Below are positions 16,713 through 25,911 of a DNA stretch of 64,000 nt, piece after piece. This DNA comes from Bradyrhizobium genosp. L. Lineage in GTDB: Bacteria; Pseudomonadota; Alphaproteobacteria; Rhizobiales; Xanthobacteraceae. The notes below the pieces were generated by a model. That model searched no databases. It was not told the DNA's origin and worked only from the letters and a program-made list of their open reading frames with translations. Position 1 is the first letter of the stretch, and each line of letters opens with the position of its first letter. The stretch covers positions 6,659,501-6,723,500 of the forward strand of contig NZ_CP061378.1 in NCBI RefSeq assembly GCF_015624485.1. Reading direction: 5' to 3'. The translations under genes and the position numbers were made by a program.

Positions 16713-17714
16713 ATGCCAAATCTGCCCGCGCAAATGACCGTCGTCGCCATCAGCAAGCCGGGCGGCCCGGAGGTGCTGGTGCCGGAGACCCGCGCGCTGC
16801 CGGTGCCGAAGGCCGGCGAGATCCTGGTCAAGGTCGAAGCCGCCGGCGTCAATCGTCCTGACGTCGCGCAGCGCTCCGGCTCCTATCCGCCGCCGCCCGG
16901 CGCGAGCGACCTGCCCGGCCTCGAGATCGCAGGCGAAGTGGTCGCGCTCGGCGAAGGCGCCACCAGGCACAAGATCGGCGACAAGGTGATGTCGCTGGTC
17001 GCCGGTGGCGGCTACGCGCAATATTGCATCGCGCAGGACGGACAGGCGATGACCGTGCCGCCGGCATTGTCGATGCAGGAAGCCGGCGCGACAGCGGAAA
17101 CGCTGATGACGGTGTGGCACAACGTGTTCGAGCGCGGCGCGCTGAAGGCCGGCGAGACGCTCTTGATCCATGGCGGCTCGTCGGGCATCGGCACGATGGC
17201 GATCCAGCTTGCCAAGGCGTTCGGCGCCAAGGTGATCGTCACGGTCGGCTCGCAGGACAAGGCCGAGGCATGCCTCAAGCTCGGCGCCGACCATGCCATC
17301 AATTACAAGACGGAGGATTTCGTCGAGGCGGTGAAGACGATCACCGGCGGCGCCGGCGTCAACGTGATCCTCGACATGGTCGGCGGCGACTACATCGATC
17401 GGAACTACGATGCCGCCGCCGTCGAGGGCCGCATCGTGCAGATCGCGTTCCTGTCGGGAACACCGAAGGCATCGGCCAACTTCGCCAAGCTGATGGTCAA
17501 GCGCCTGCACCACACCGGCTCGACCCTGCGCCCCCGTAGTAATGCGGACAAGGCGGCGATGGTCGCCGCGATCGAGGCCAAGGTGATGCCGCTGCTGCGC
17601 GAAGGCCGCGTCAAGCCGCTGATGGACAGCACTTTCCCGCTGGAAAAGGCCGCCGATGCGCACCGCCGCATGGAAACCAGCGAGCATATTGGCAAAATTG
17701 TGTTGGTCGTTTAA
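16713..17714 (+). CDS. NAD(P)H-quinone oxidoreductase, PIG3-like (zinc-type ADH superfamily)
   Basis: A 333-residue medium-chain dehydrogenase of the quinone oxidoreductase/PIG3 branch, which reduces quinones with NADPH without catalytic zinc. Visible features are the GVNRPDVAQRSGSYPPPPG segment and the nucleotide-binding LIHGGSSGIGTMAIQLAKAFGA; the zinc-ligand cysteines of true alcohol dehydrogenases are absent. It begins 69 bases after metG on the same strand and could share its transcript, but no functional link is apparent. Confidence 0.88.
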   Translation: MPNLPAQMTVVAISKPGGPEVLVPETRALPVPKAGEILVKVEAAGVNRPDVAQRSGSYPPPPGASDLPGLEIAGEVVALGEGATRHKIGDKVMSLVAGGGYAQYCIAQDGQAMTVPPALSMQEAGATAETLMTVWHNVFERGALKAGETLLIHGGSSGIGTMAIQLAKAFGAKVIVTVGSQDKAEACLKLGADHAINYKTEDFVEAVKTITGGAGVNVILDMVGGDYIDRNYDAAAVEGRIVQIAFLSGTPKASANFAKLMVKRLHHTGSTLRPRSNADKAAMVAAIEAKVMPLLREGRVKPLMDSTFPLEKAADAHRRMETSEHIGKIVLVV

Positions 17715-17834
17715 CGATCGCGACGGATGAAGGGGCGGAAACCCTTTGATTTCCTTCGCTTTCGTGTCATCTATCGCGCCACTCCCGAGCCGGTCGCCAG
17801 GCCCGGGCCGTTTGTCGATCGCGGAGTACTGACA

Positions 17835-20711
17835 TTGCGTCTGATCAGGTGCCTTGCGCTGCTCGCGCTGGGCCTCATGATGTTTGCCGCTGCGCCCGAC
17901 GCGTATGCGATCGACGCCGTCAGCGTGCGCAGCGACGCGCCGGCGATCGACCTCACCGCAGTGCTCGACCATCAGCGCAGCGAAGGCGACCGCATCCAGG
18001 TTTCCACCGCGCCCGGCACCGACGGCATCGTGCGCCGCATCGAGGTCCGCGCCCGCGAAGGCGGCCAGAACTGGGTGGTGTTCGCGCTTGCCAACAACAC
18101 CGACGATCAGCTCGACCGCCTCATCGTTGCACCGCACTATCGTATCGTGTCGTCAGGCTTGCTGTGGCCCGACCTCGGCCTCTCCCGCATCGCCACCATC
18201 ACGCCCTCGGTCGGCGACCGGCCCGAGCGGCAGGAGAGCCCGACCGCCGACGTGTTCCGCATCACGCTCGATCCCGGCGCCGTCGTCACCTATGTCGCCG
18301 AGCTGCGCACCGACAAGCTGCCGCAGCTCTATTTGTGGGAACCCGACGCCTACAAGGACAAGGTCAACTCGTTCACGCTCTACCAAGGCATCGTGATCGG
18401 CATCTCGGGCCTGCTCGCGCTGGTGCTGACCATCCTGTTCGTGGTGAAGGGCTCGATCATGTTCCCGGCCGCCGCGGCGCTGGCCTGGGCGGTGCTGGTC
18501 TATATCGGCGTCGACTTCGGCTTCTGGGGCAAGGTGCTCGACATGTCGAACAACGCCGAGCGCGTCTGGCGCGCGGCGGGCGAGGCGATCCTCGCGGCGA
18601 CATTGCTGGTGTTCCTGTTCGCCTATCTCAATCTCAGCCGATGGCACGTGCGCTACTCGCACATCACGCTGGGCTGGCTGGTGTTCCTCGGCTCGCTGGT
18701 GGCGCTGGCGCTCTTCGATCCCGCGGTCGCCTCCGGCATCGCGCGGATGTCGCTGGTGATGATCGCCTTCGCCGGCTTCGCGCTGATCGTCTACCTCTCG
18801 ACCCACGGTTTCGACCGCGCGGTGCTGTTGATCCCGACCTGGTTCCTGCTGGTGGTCTGGGTGATCGCGGCCGGCATGACGGTCGCGGGCTCCGTCACCA
18901 ACGACATCGTCGGCCCGGCGCTGCTCGGCGGCCTGGTGCTGATCGTGATGCTGATCGGATTCACGGTGATGCAGCACGCCTTCGCCGGCGGCGGCGCCAC
19001 CACCGGCATCGTCTCCGATGTCGAGCGCCGCGCGCTGGCGCTGACCGGCTCGGGCGACCTGATCTGGGACTGGGACGTCTCCGCCGACAAGGTGTTCACC
19101 AGCCCAGAGACCGAAGCCCTGCTGGGCCTCAAGCGCGGCACGCTGGAGGGCCCCGCCGCGAAATGGCTCGAAGTGCTGCACCCACTCGACCAGGACCGTT
19201 TCCGCGCCGCGCTCGACAGCGTGCTCGACCAGCGCCGCGGCCGGCTGGTGCAGGACTTCCGCCTGCGCACGCCCGACGGCCACTTCATGTGGTTCGCACT
19301 GAAGGCGCGCCCCGTGGTCGGCTCCGACGGCGAAGTCTCGCGGGTGGTCGGCACGTTGACCGACGTCACCGAGTTCAAGAACTCGGAAGAGCGGATGCTG
19401 CATGATTCCGTGCATGACAATCTGACCGGCCTGCCGAACCGCCGGCTGTTCATGGACCGCCTTGGAGCTGTGGCGAACCTCGCCAAGACCATGCCGAACC
19501 TGCGGCCGACCCTGATGGTGATCGACCTCGACCGCTTCAAGCAGGTCAACGATTCCGTCGGCATCGCGGTCGGCGATTCGATCCTGCTGACCCTGGCACG
19601 GCGCCTGACCCGCATCCTCAAGCCCCAGGACACGCTGGCGCGAATGGCCGGCGACCAGTTCGGCCTGATCCTGCTGTCGGAGCAGGACCCGGCGCGGATC
19701 ACCAATTTCGCCGAGACCATCCGCAAGACCATCCGCGCCCCGATCGCCTTCAACGACCGCGAGATCTTCCTGACCGCCTCGATCGGCCTCGCGCTGTCGG
19801 ACCCGCAGTCGCCGCTGACCGACGAGATCATCAAGGACGCCGAGCTTGCGATGTATCACTCGAAGCGGATCGGCGGCGACCGCATCGACGTCTACAAGCC
19901 GGCGATGCGGGCGCGGAAGACCGACCGCCTGACCTTGGAGAGCGACCTGCGCCGCGCCATCGAGCGTCAGGAGCTCACGATCCTGTATCAGCCGATCGTG
20001 CGGCTCGAGGATCGCGCCATCGCTGGCTTCGAGGCGCTGGTGCGCTGGGACCATCCCAAGCTCGGACGGATGTCGCCGTCGGAGTTCATCAATGTCGCCG
20101 AGGAGACCGGCCTGATCGTCGATCTCGGCATGTTCGTGATGGACCAGACCGCGCGCCAGCTCGCGGTGTGGCAGCGCGCGATGCGCGCTCGCGACCCGAT
20201 CTTCGCCTCCGTCAACGTCTCCTCGCGGCAATTGCTGCGCCACGATCTGATCCACGATATCAGAACGGTGCTGTCGCGCTCCTCGGTGGCGCGCGGCACG
20301 CTGAAGCTCGAATTGACGGAATCGCTCGTGATGGAGAATCCGGAGCACGCCGCCCAGATGCTGGCGCGGATCCGCGAGCTCGGCACCGGGCTGTCGCTCG
20401 ACGATTTCGGCACCGGCCACTCCTCGCTGTCCTATCTGCAGCGCTTCCCGTTCGACACCATCAAGATCGACCAGTCCTTCGTCCGCACCACCAGCCGCGG
20501 CACCCGCCCGGTGATCCTGAAATCGATCATCGCGCTGGCGCACGATCTCGGCATGGAAGTGGTCGCGGAAGGCGCCGAGACGGATTCGGACGCCGTCGAG
20601 CTCTACCAGCTGGGCTGCGAATACGCGCAGGGCTTCGCCTTCGGCGAGCCGATGGACGCCGATGCGGCAACGCGGCTGCTGACCGAGGAACGGCTGGAAG
20701 CGGCTAGCTAG
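17835..20711 (+). CDS. Membrane-anchored PAS-GGDEF-EAL protein, probable c-di-GMP phosphodiesterase
   Basis: A 958-residue protein with a signal peptide, a periplasmic sensory region, seven or so membrane helices (7TMR-DISM-like layout), a PAS domain (GDLIWDWDVS), a GGDEF domain and an EAL domain. The GGDEF active-site loop reads AGDQF instead of GG[D/E]EF, so cyclase activity is probably lost. The EAL motifs are intact: GFEALVRW, ELTESLVM, DDFGTGHSSLSYL, and VAEGAET. It should therefore degrade c-di-GMP in response to an outside signal. The start is TTG at 17835, with GGAG nine bases upstream and directly leading into the signal peptide; an ATG at 17727 would add 36 residues before it. Its stop overlaps the convergent small gene. 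Confidence 0.88.
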   Translation: MRLIRCLALLALGLMMFAAAPDAYAIDAVSVRSDAPAIDLTAVLDHQRSEGDRIQVSTAPGTDGIVRRIEVRAREGGQNWVVFALANNTDDQLDRLIVAPHYRIVSSGLLWPDLGLSRIATITPSVGDRPERQESPTADVFRITLDPGAVVTYVAELRTDKLPQLYLWEPDAYKDKVNSFTLYQGIVIGISGLLALVLTILFVVKGSIMFPAAAALAWAVLVYIGVDFGFWGKVLDMSNNAERVWRAAGEAILAATLLVFLFAYLNLSRWHVRYSHITLGWLVFLGSLVALALFDPAVASGIARMSLVMIAFAGFALIVYLSTHGFDRAVLLIPTWFLLVVWVIAAGMTVAGSVTNDIVGPALLGGLVLIVMLIGFTVMQHAFAGGGATTGIVSDVERRALALTGSGDLIWDWDVSADKVFTSPETEALLGLKRGTLEGPAAKWLEVLHPLDQDRFRAALDSVLDQRRGRLVQDFRLRTPDGHFMWFALKARPVVGSDGEVSRVVGTLTDVTEFKNSEERMLHDSVHDNLTGLPNRRLFMDRLGAVANLAKTMPNLRPTLMVIDLDRFKQVNDSVGIAVGDSILLTLARRLTRILKPQDTLARMAGDQFGLILLSEQDPARITNFAETIRKTIRAPIAFNDREIFLTASIGLALSDPQSPLTDEIIKDAELAMYHSKRIGGDRIDVYKPAMRARKTDRLTLESDLRRAIERQELTILYQPIVRLEDRAIAGFEALVRWDHPKLGRMSPSEFINVAEETGLIVDLGMFVMDQTARQLAVWQRAMRARDPIFASVNVSSRQLLRHDLIHDIRTVLSRSSVARGTLKLELTESLVMENPEHAAQMLARIRELGTGLSLDDFGTGHSSLSYLQRFPFDTIKIDQSFVRTTSRGTRPVILKSIIALAHDLGMEVVAEGAETDSDAVELYQLGCEYAQGFAFGEPMDADAATRLLTEERLEAAS

Positions 20712-21004
20712 CGCGGCTTCGGCATCCGCTTGAACTTGACGCTCTTGCCATCGGCCTGGCGCGTGGCGATGTAGCCGCCGTCGAGGCAGGCTTCGCGCTG
20801 CGGCATCTTCTCCTGGGGGCTGCGCAGCGTCTCCCACCACGACGCCCGATGTGCCGCGCGCGGCAGCGCTGCGTCGATGATCGCCTCGATCTCCTCGAAG
20901 GTCAGCACGAATTCGGGGAGATGCTGCTTCTTCAGATAGTCGCGCAGCGCGTCGTAGTCGTTCACGAGGTCCTCGATGAGAAGCGTCCGGGTTTCAGCAA
21001 CCAC
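20708..21004 (-). CDS. Conserved hypothetical protein, DUF7662-like
   Basis: A 98-residue basic protein. The pattern YDALRDYLKKQHLPEFVLTF, EIEAIIDAALPRAAHRASWW, then GGYIATRQADGKSVKFKRM resembles a small domain (DUF7662 type) also found fused to nucleases or as a free protein. The function is unknown. Its stop codon overlaps the stop of the convergent EAL gene by three bases (20708-20711). It is divergent from the GGDEF gene. Confidence 0.6.
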   Translation of the reverse strand: MVAETRTLLIEDLVNDYDALRDYLKKQHLPEFVLTFEEIEAIIDAALPRAAHRASWWETLRSPQEKMPQREACLDGGYIATRQADGKSVKFKRMPKPR

Positions 21005-21087
21005 CCGTTAACCCATTCGGCGGCCGCTGTCGCCATTTAAGGCGACAACAACGTTTCCCGATGCATGACGACAGTTTGGAGCGGGAC

Positions 21088-22581
21088 ATGCCATTTCGAC
21101 GGGGAAGAGACGCGGTGCGGCGCTGGCGGCTTTCGGCAAAGCTGCTGATCGCCTCGTCGGTTGCCACCGTGATCGGCTTTTCCGCGATCTGCGCCAGCGT
21201 GATGTTCGACATGCGCCGCGGCGAGGAGGAAATCGCCCGCCAGACCCTGGGCAACCTGGCCTCGGGCATCGACGCCGACATCAGCCGCAACATCGAGCTC
21301 TACGACCTGTCGCTGCGCGCGGTCGCCAGCAATCTGGAGATGCCCGAGCTCCGCGGCGTCAGCAAGGAGCTGCGCCAGCTGATCCTGTTCGACCACGCAG
21401 CGACCGCCAAGCATTTCGGCGCGATCCAGGTGTTCGACGCCGCCGGCAACCTGACGATCGACGCCGCGAGCCTCGATCCGCGCCCGGAGAACCGCAGCGA
21501 CGAGGAATACTTCACGGTGCAGCGCGACCGTCCCGATGCAGGGTTGTTCGTCAGCCGGCCGATGCTGCATCGCGGCGCCTATGCCATCGTGCTGAGCCGT
21601 CGCATCAGCGGCGAAGACGGCCGCTTCCTCGGCGTCGTGGTCGGCTCGATCCGCTTCAGCTATTTCCACGACCTGTTCGGGCGGCTCAACCTTGCGGAGG
21701 GCGACACCATCACGGTGCTGCGCCGCGACCGCACCATCATCATGCGCACGCCGTTCGATCTCGACGTGATCGGCAAGAGCCTTGCCGATCAAAAGGACTG
21801 GAAGGCCGACAACCTCAAGGACGGCGGCGCCTATGCCGGCAAGGGTCCGGTGGACGCGACGCCCCGGCTCTATGTCCGGCGCGACAGCCCGAGCCCGCTC
21901 TATGTCGTGGTCGGCAAGCCGCTCGCCAACGTGTTCAATCTCTGGCGCACCGAGGCGATCCGGATCGGCGCCATCATGGCGGCGCTGATCGTGTTCGTGC
22001 TCACCACCGCGCTGGTGCTGGCGCGCGAGATCGGCCGCCGCGCCGATGCCGAGGACCGGCTCGAGGAGATGGCGACCACCGACGCCCTCACCGGGTTGAA
22101 GAACCGGCGCAAGTTCGATTCCGAGATCGAGCTCGAATGGCGCCGCGCCGTCAGGCACGGCCATCCGATCGCGCTGCTGATGATCGATGCCGATCATTTC
22201 AAGGCCTACAACGACACCTTCGGGCACCAGGCCGGCGACCAGGTGCTGGTCGGGATCGCGATCTGCATTTCGGACGCAGTGCGCCGCGCCGGCGACTGCG
22301 CCGCGCGCTTCGGCGGGGAGGAATTCGCCGTGCTGCTGCCCGGCGCCGGCGCGATGCAGGCATTGAGCCTCGCCGAAACCATCCGCACCAACGTCCAGCA
22401 ATGGTGCGCGGGCGAGTTGATCACGACGGTCAGCATCGGCATCGCCAGCATCAAGCCGTCCGCCGGCGAACAATGGTCCGACCTGGTCGAAGCCGCCGAC
22501 AAGGCGCTCTACGCCGCCAAGGCGAAAGGCCGCAACCGCTCGGTCATGGCGAGCGGGCCCAAGATCGCGCTGGTGGCGTGA
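21088..22581 (+). CDS. Diguanylate cyclase with double-Cache sensor domain
   Basis: A 497-residue inner-membrane protein. A TM helix near the N terminus (LLIASSVATVIGFSAICASV) is followed by a periplasmic Cache-type sensor, a second TM (IMAALIVFVLTTALVLA), and a GGDEF domain. The active site is the canonical GGEEF, preceded by RAGD, a good RxxD inhibitory-site match five residues before it, so it should make c-di-GMP with product inhibition. The ATG at 21088 has GGAG six bases upstream; an ATG at 21061 has no ribosome site. It is near the opposite-acting EAL protein, an arrangement that suggests a local c-di-GMP pair. Confidence 0.9.
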   Translation: MPFRRGRDAVRRWRLSAKLLIASSVATVIGFSAICASVMFDMRRGEEEIARQTLGNLASGIDADISRNIELYDLSLRAVASNLEMPELRGVSKELRQLILFDHAATAKHFGAIQVFDAAGNLTIDAASLDPRPENRSDEEYFTVQRDRPDAGLFVSRPMLHRGAYAIVLSRRISGEDGRFLGVVVGSIRFSYFHDLFGRLNLAEGDTITVLRRDRTIIMRTPFDLDVIGKSLADQKDWKADNLKDGGAYAGKGPVDATPRLYVRRDSPSPLYVVVGKPLANVFNLWRTEAIRIGAIMAALIVFVLTTALVLAREIGRRADAEDRLEEMATTDALTGLKNRRKFDSEIELEWRRAVRHGHPIALLMIDADHFKAYNDTFGHQAGDQVLVGIAICISDAVRRAGDCAARFGGEEFAVLLPGAGAMQALSLAETIRTNVQQWCAGELITTVSIGIASIKPSAGEQWSDLVEAADKALYAAKAKGRNRSVMASGPKIALVA

Positions 22582-22616
22582 GGTCACGGGTTCTGCATCA
22601 AGCTGCCAAGCAACGC

Positions 22617-22729
22617 GGTGTCTCACCGGCGCATGCGCGCATGCGGGTGACCAGTGTTCCAGCGGCAGTGCTGATCGAGCCGAAGGGCCGCGGCGTACTG
22701 GGTCGCCCGGTTAAACCGGGCGATGACAC
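22617..22729. repeat. Dispersed repeat, family B copy 2
   Basis: It has the same order of blocks as 11098-11205: a CATGCG-rich palindrome, CCAGTGTTCCAG, GGCCGCGGCGTACTGGGTCG, and a CGCCCGGTTAAACCGGGCG hairpin with ATGACA. It lies in the convergent gap between the diguanylate cyclase and galU. Confidence 0.8.
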
Positions 22730-22936
22730 GGGTGGGTGGGGGACGCCCAGTCAGGCCTCTTCCCTCTCCGCGAGGGACGCACGATCAAAACCGCGAAAAC
22801 AACCCCATGCAAAGGAGCCGCCAGCGTTCGACATGGCGACTTGACACGTCGGGCAACTCAGCCGCATTATTCCAATATTCAGAAATCGTGCAACCGCCCT
22901 CGCCCCGAGATTTGTAGGGCGCAGGTTTCACCGCAT
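22730..22936. other. Non-coding tract with degenerate repeat fragments
   Basis: No gene is seen. It contains ACACGTCGGGCAACTCAGC (22848-22866), which is nearly the reverse complement of the block near 11694-11712, so it looks like a decayed copy of the same dispersed sequence. Confidence 0.45.
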
Positions 22937-23058
22937 CGTCGTCCCGGCGAAGGCCGGGACCCATAACCCCAGGAGTGTGTTGTAAGGCAGGTTGTGGCTC
23001 CAGCGTCGCGGAACAACAAACATTCGTGGTAATGGGTCCCGGCCTTCGCCGGGACGAC
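22937..23058. repeat. Long inverted repeat, family A copy 2
   Basis: The CGTCGTCCCGGCGAAGGCC arm and its complement enclose about 80 bases containing CCCATAAC and AATGGG boundaries. It lies 28 bases from the galU stop, in the convergent gap. Confidence 0.9.
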
Positions 23059-23085
23059 ACTGAATTTGTTGCGTGCGCGGTCGCC

Positions 23086-23961
23086 TTACTCTCCCAGATA
23101 CTTCTTCATCTCGGCAATCAGCCCGTCGCGCAGTTCGGGGCGCTTCAGGCCGTAGGCGATGTTGGCGCGGAGGAAGCCGGCCTTGGAGCCGCAATCGTGG
23201 CGCTCGCCCTCGAACTCGACGCCGTAGAATTGCTGCGATTTGGCGAGGCCGATCATGGCGTCGGTGAGCTGGATTTCGCCGCCGGCGCCGCGCTCCTGGG
23301 TTTCCAGGATCTTGAAGATCTCCGGCTGCAGGATGTAGCGGCCGGTGATCGAGAGATTCGACGGCGCGGTGCCTTTCGGCGGCTTCTCGACCATGCCGTC
23401 GACCTCGAACATCTTGCCGGTGCGTTTGCCGACGCCGCAAATGCCGTATTGATGGGTGAGATGGTCGGGCACCGCCTCGACCGCGAGCACGTTCGACTTC
23501 TCGCCGAGCTTGCTTGCCGCCTCGATCATCTGCTTGAGGCAGCCCGGCGTGTTGAGCACGAGCTCATCCGGCAGCACCACCGCGAACGGCTCGTTGCCGA
23601 CGATGTCACGCGCACACCAGACCGCATGGCCGAGACCGAGCGGCGCCTGCTGCCGGGTAAAGCTCATCGCGCCGGCTTCCGGCTGGCTCGCCGCCAGGAT
23701 CTCCTGCTCGGCGTTCTTGCCGCGCGCGGCGAGCGTGGTGTCGAGCTCGAACATGCGGTCGAAATGATCCTCGATCACGCCCTTGTTGCGGCCGGTCACG
23801 AACACGAAGTGCTCGATGCCGGCTTCCCTGGCCTCGTCGACCACGTACTGGATCAAGGGCTTGTCGACGATGGTCAGCATCTCCTTCGGCATGGCCTTGG
23901 TGGCGGGCAGCACGCGGGTGCCGAGACCGGCGACGGGGAAGACGGCTTTGCGGATTTTCAT
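23086..23961 (-). CDS. galU: UTP-glucose-1-phosphate uridylyltransferase
   Basis: A 291-residue cytoplasmic nucleotidyltransferase making UDP-glucose from UTP and glucose-1-phosphate for exopolysaccharide, lipopolysaccharide and trehalose pathways. The N-terminal signature AGLGTRVLPATKAMPKEML is complete, and the later blocks PLGLGHAVWCAR, PDELVL and VEKPPKG fit GalU. The start is the ATG at 23959-23961; 27 further in-frame residues upstream are not family-like. It stands alone between a repeat-rich convergent gap and the divergent transglycosylase. Confidence 0.95.
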   Translation of the reverse strand: MKIRKAVFPVAGLGTRVLPATKAMPKEMLTIVDKPLIQYVVDEAREAGIEHFVFVTGRNKGVIEDHFDRMFELDTTLAARGKNAEQEILAASQPEAGAMSFTRQQAPLGLGHAVWCARDIVGNEPFAVVLPDELVLNTPGCLKQMIEAASKLGEKSNVLAVEAVPDHLTHQYGICGVGKRTGKMFEVDGMVEKPPKGTAPSNLSITGRYILQPEIFKILETQERGAGGEIQLTDAMIGLAKSQQFYGVEFEGERHDCGSKAGFLRANIAYGLKRPELRDGLIAEMKKYLGE

Positions 23962-24180
23962 GGGATGATCGGAAGCCTTGAAATGGGTGGGGCGGCGCAA
24001 TCTGAAATCGCACCTTGGTAGCCCGTTTGCAGCGGGTAACAAAGGCGGATGTGTGATCTGGCTTAATTCTGCCGCCCCGATCGGCCAAATCCGGCGGGCA
24101 ACAAAATCTCGCCTTTGTTAAGTTATTGGAAACCGTGCCCGGGCCTTCTGGAACAGCACGTTTTTGACAGGCACACGACA

Positions 24181-25581
24181 ATGCGACCAGCGGGAACATC
24201 GCCGACCAGCCGCCTCAGCGCGATCCTGCTGACGCTGGCGCTTCTATCGCCGGGCGCAGGTCTTTTATTGCCTGGCGGCGCCTGGGCCCAATCGTCGGGT
24301 GGCGGCCTGACCAACCTCATCGACAGCATCTTCTCCAACAAGGCGGGCACGCCGCCGCAGGCCGCGACCGGACAGGACGGCGCGCCGCCGCCCTGGAGTG
24401 GCGAGGACGGCGCCTCCGGCCATCCGCTGATGACCGCGGCCGCGATCCGCGAGGCGGCGGGGAATTTTTCGAACTGCGTCGCCGGGATGTGGCCCGATGC
24501 CGCACGGCGCAACATCAGCCAGGAGAATTTCGAGCGCTTCACCGCCGGCCTGACGCCCGATCTGCGCATCATGGACCTGTTGGATTCGCAGCCGGAATTC
24601 ACCAAGGCGATCTGGGACTATCTCGACATCCTGGTCAGCGATACCAGGCTCGCCAAGGGCCGCGAGATCCTGGCGCAATACAAGCCGCAATTCGACGCGA
24701 CCGAGCGCGCCACCGGCGTCGACCGCTATATCATCGCCGCGATCTGGGGCATCGAGTCGAACTATTCGACCCAGATGGGCGACCGCAGCGTGGTGCAGTC
24801 GACCGCGACGCTGGCCTGCGTCGGCCGCCGCCAGGCCTATTTCAAGGACGAATTCCTCTCGGCGCTGGAGATCCTCAACCGCGGCGATCTCACGCCCGAG
24901 CAGATGCGCGGCTCCTGGGCCGGCGCGTTCGGTCCGACCCAGTTCATGCCGACCGCGTTCAAGCGCTACGCGGTCGACGGCGACGGCGACGGCCGCCGCA
25001 ACGTCGTCGACGATCCGGCCGATCTGATCGCCTCGACCGCCAACAATCTGAAGAAGGACGGCTGGCAGAGCGGCGCGAGCTGGGGCTACGAGGTCGTGAT
25101 CCCGCAAGGCTTCAACTTCATGCTGGCCGACCGCGCCAAGGCGATGCCGCTGACGCAATGGGAGCATCTCGGGGTCAAGCGCGCCAACAACCAGCCGTTC
25201 CCGCGGCCGGCCGAGAAAGCCTATCTGCTGGCGCCGGCCGGCGCCGAGGGGCCGGGTTTCCTGATGCTGCAGAACTTTCGCGTGATCATGAAGTACAACC
25301 CGGCGGAGGCCTATGCGATGGCGATCGGCCATTTCGCCGACCGCCTGCGCGGCGGTCAGCCCTTCGTGCAGCCCTGGCCGCGCCAGGAACGGGTGCTGTC
25401 GCGGGCGGAACGGCTGGAGCTGCAGCAGCTCCTGGTGCAGCGCGGCTTCTACAAGGGCACACCGGACGGCCAGTTCGGCGGCCAGACCCGCGAGGCCCTG
25501 CGCGGCTTCCAGGCCTCGATCGGGGCGCCGGCGGACGGCTTTGCCACGTCAGAGGTGCTGGAACGGTTGCGGGGGCGGTAG
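24181..25581 (+). CDS. Lytic murein transglycosylase (MltB/SLT_2 type) with peptidoglycan-binding domain
   Basis: A 466-residue exported enzyme that cleaves peptidoglycan glycan strands to anhydromuropeptides. A signal peptide (ending GGAWAQ) is followed by a linker and the MltB-type catalytic domain, with the catalytic Glu in IWGIESNYS and the block SWAGAFGPTQFMPTAF. A C-terminal peptidoglycan-binding repeat follows (RLELQQLLVQRGFYKGTPDG...). No lipobox is present, so it is probably soluble in the periplasm. The ATG at 24181 directly precedes the signal peptide; the longer in-frame start at 24115 adds unlikely residues. Confidence 0.92.
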   Translation: MRPAGTSPTSRLSAILLTLALLSPGAGLLLPGGAWAQSSGGGLTNLIDSIFSNKAGTPPQAATGQDGAPPPWSGEDGASGHPLMTAAAIREAAGNFSNCVAGMWPDAARRNISQENFERFTAGLTPDLRIMDLLDSQPEFTKAIWDYLDILVSDTRLAKGREILAQYKPQFDATERATGVDRYIIAAIWGIESNYSTQMGDRSVVQSTATLACVGRRQAYFKDEFLSALEILNRGDLTPEQMRGSWAGAFGPTQFMPTAFKRYAVDGDGDGRRNVVDDPADLIASTANNLKKDGWQSGASWGYEVVIPQGFNFMLADRAKAMPLTQWEHLGVKRANNQPFPRPAEKAYLLAPAGAEGPGFLMLQNFRVIMKYNPAEAYAMAIGHFADRLRGGQPFVQPWPRQERVLSRAERLELQQLLVQRGFYKGTPDGQFGGQTREALRGFQASIGAPADGFATSEVLERLRGR

Positions 25582-25611
25582 ATTGATCACATAGCCGGTC
25601 CTGCCTTCTCC

Positions 25612-25740
25612 TTCCCCCTGAAAGGGGGAAGGTCGGGATGGGGGTCAGCCGCGGGTGACGCTGCTTGTGGAGAGACCAGATCCCCACCCGCCTTGCTCTC
25701 ACGAGCAAAGCGACCTCCCCTTTTCAAGGGGAGGTTTGGG
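25612..25740. repeat. Dispersed repeat, family D copy 2
   Basis: It has the same blocks as 14066-14194: CCCCCTGAAAGGGGGAAGG, TCAGCCGCGG, TGTGGAGAGA, CCCACCCGC, and a terminal CCTCCCCTTTTCAAGGGGAGG palindrome. It lies between two plus-strand genes. Confidence 0.8.
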
Positions 25741-25805
25741 GACACGGCCGCGCCGGCCGCCCCACCCCCAAAAGTAACCGTGAAATCAGGTATCTGGCCG
25801 ATGCC

Positions 25806-25834
25806 TTGACGGCCGCCCGGCCGGCCCGATTTAT
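25806..25834 (+). promoter_or_regulatory. Probable sigma-70 promoter of the DUF459 gene
   Basis: TTGACG (25806-25811), 17 bases, ATTTAT (25829-25834), about 78 bases before the ATG. The -35 is near-consensus; the -10 is only fair. Confidence 0.4.
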
Positions 25835-25911
25835 GGTGGAAAAGCTGCCCGCTTGCGGCCCGATTCCGCTAATATGCTCACGTACTTCCAGACCATCTGC
25901 GACCGAGCCCG

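Noticed and set aside
14613..18137. Very long minus-strand open frame (over 1100 codons) opposite metG and the quinone reductase
   Set aside because: It is antisense to two clear genes, has a His/Arg/Ala/Gly/Asp-rich composition, and has no domain. It is the usual by-product of high GC and strong third-position bias.
18153..20840. Long minus-strand open frame (895 codons) opposite the EAL gene
   Set aside because: Antisense mirror of a conserved gene with arginine- and histidine-rich nonsense composition.
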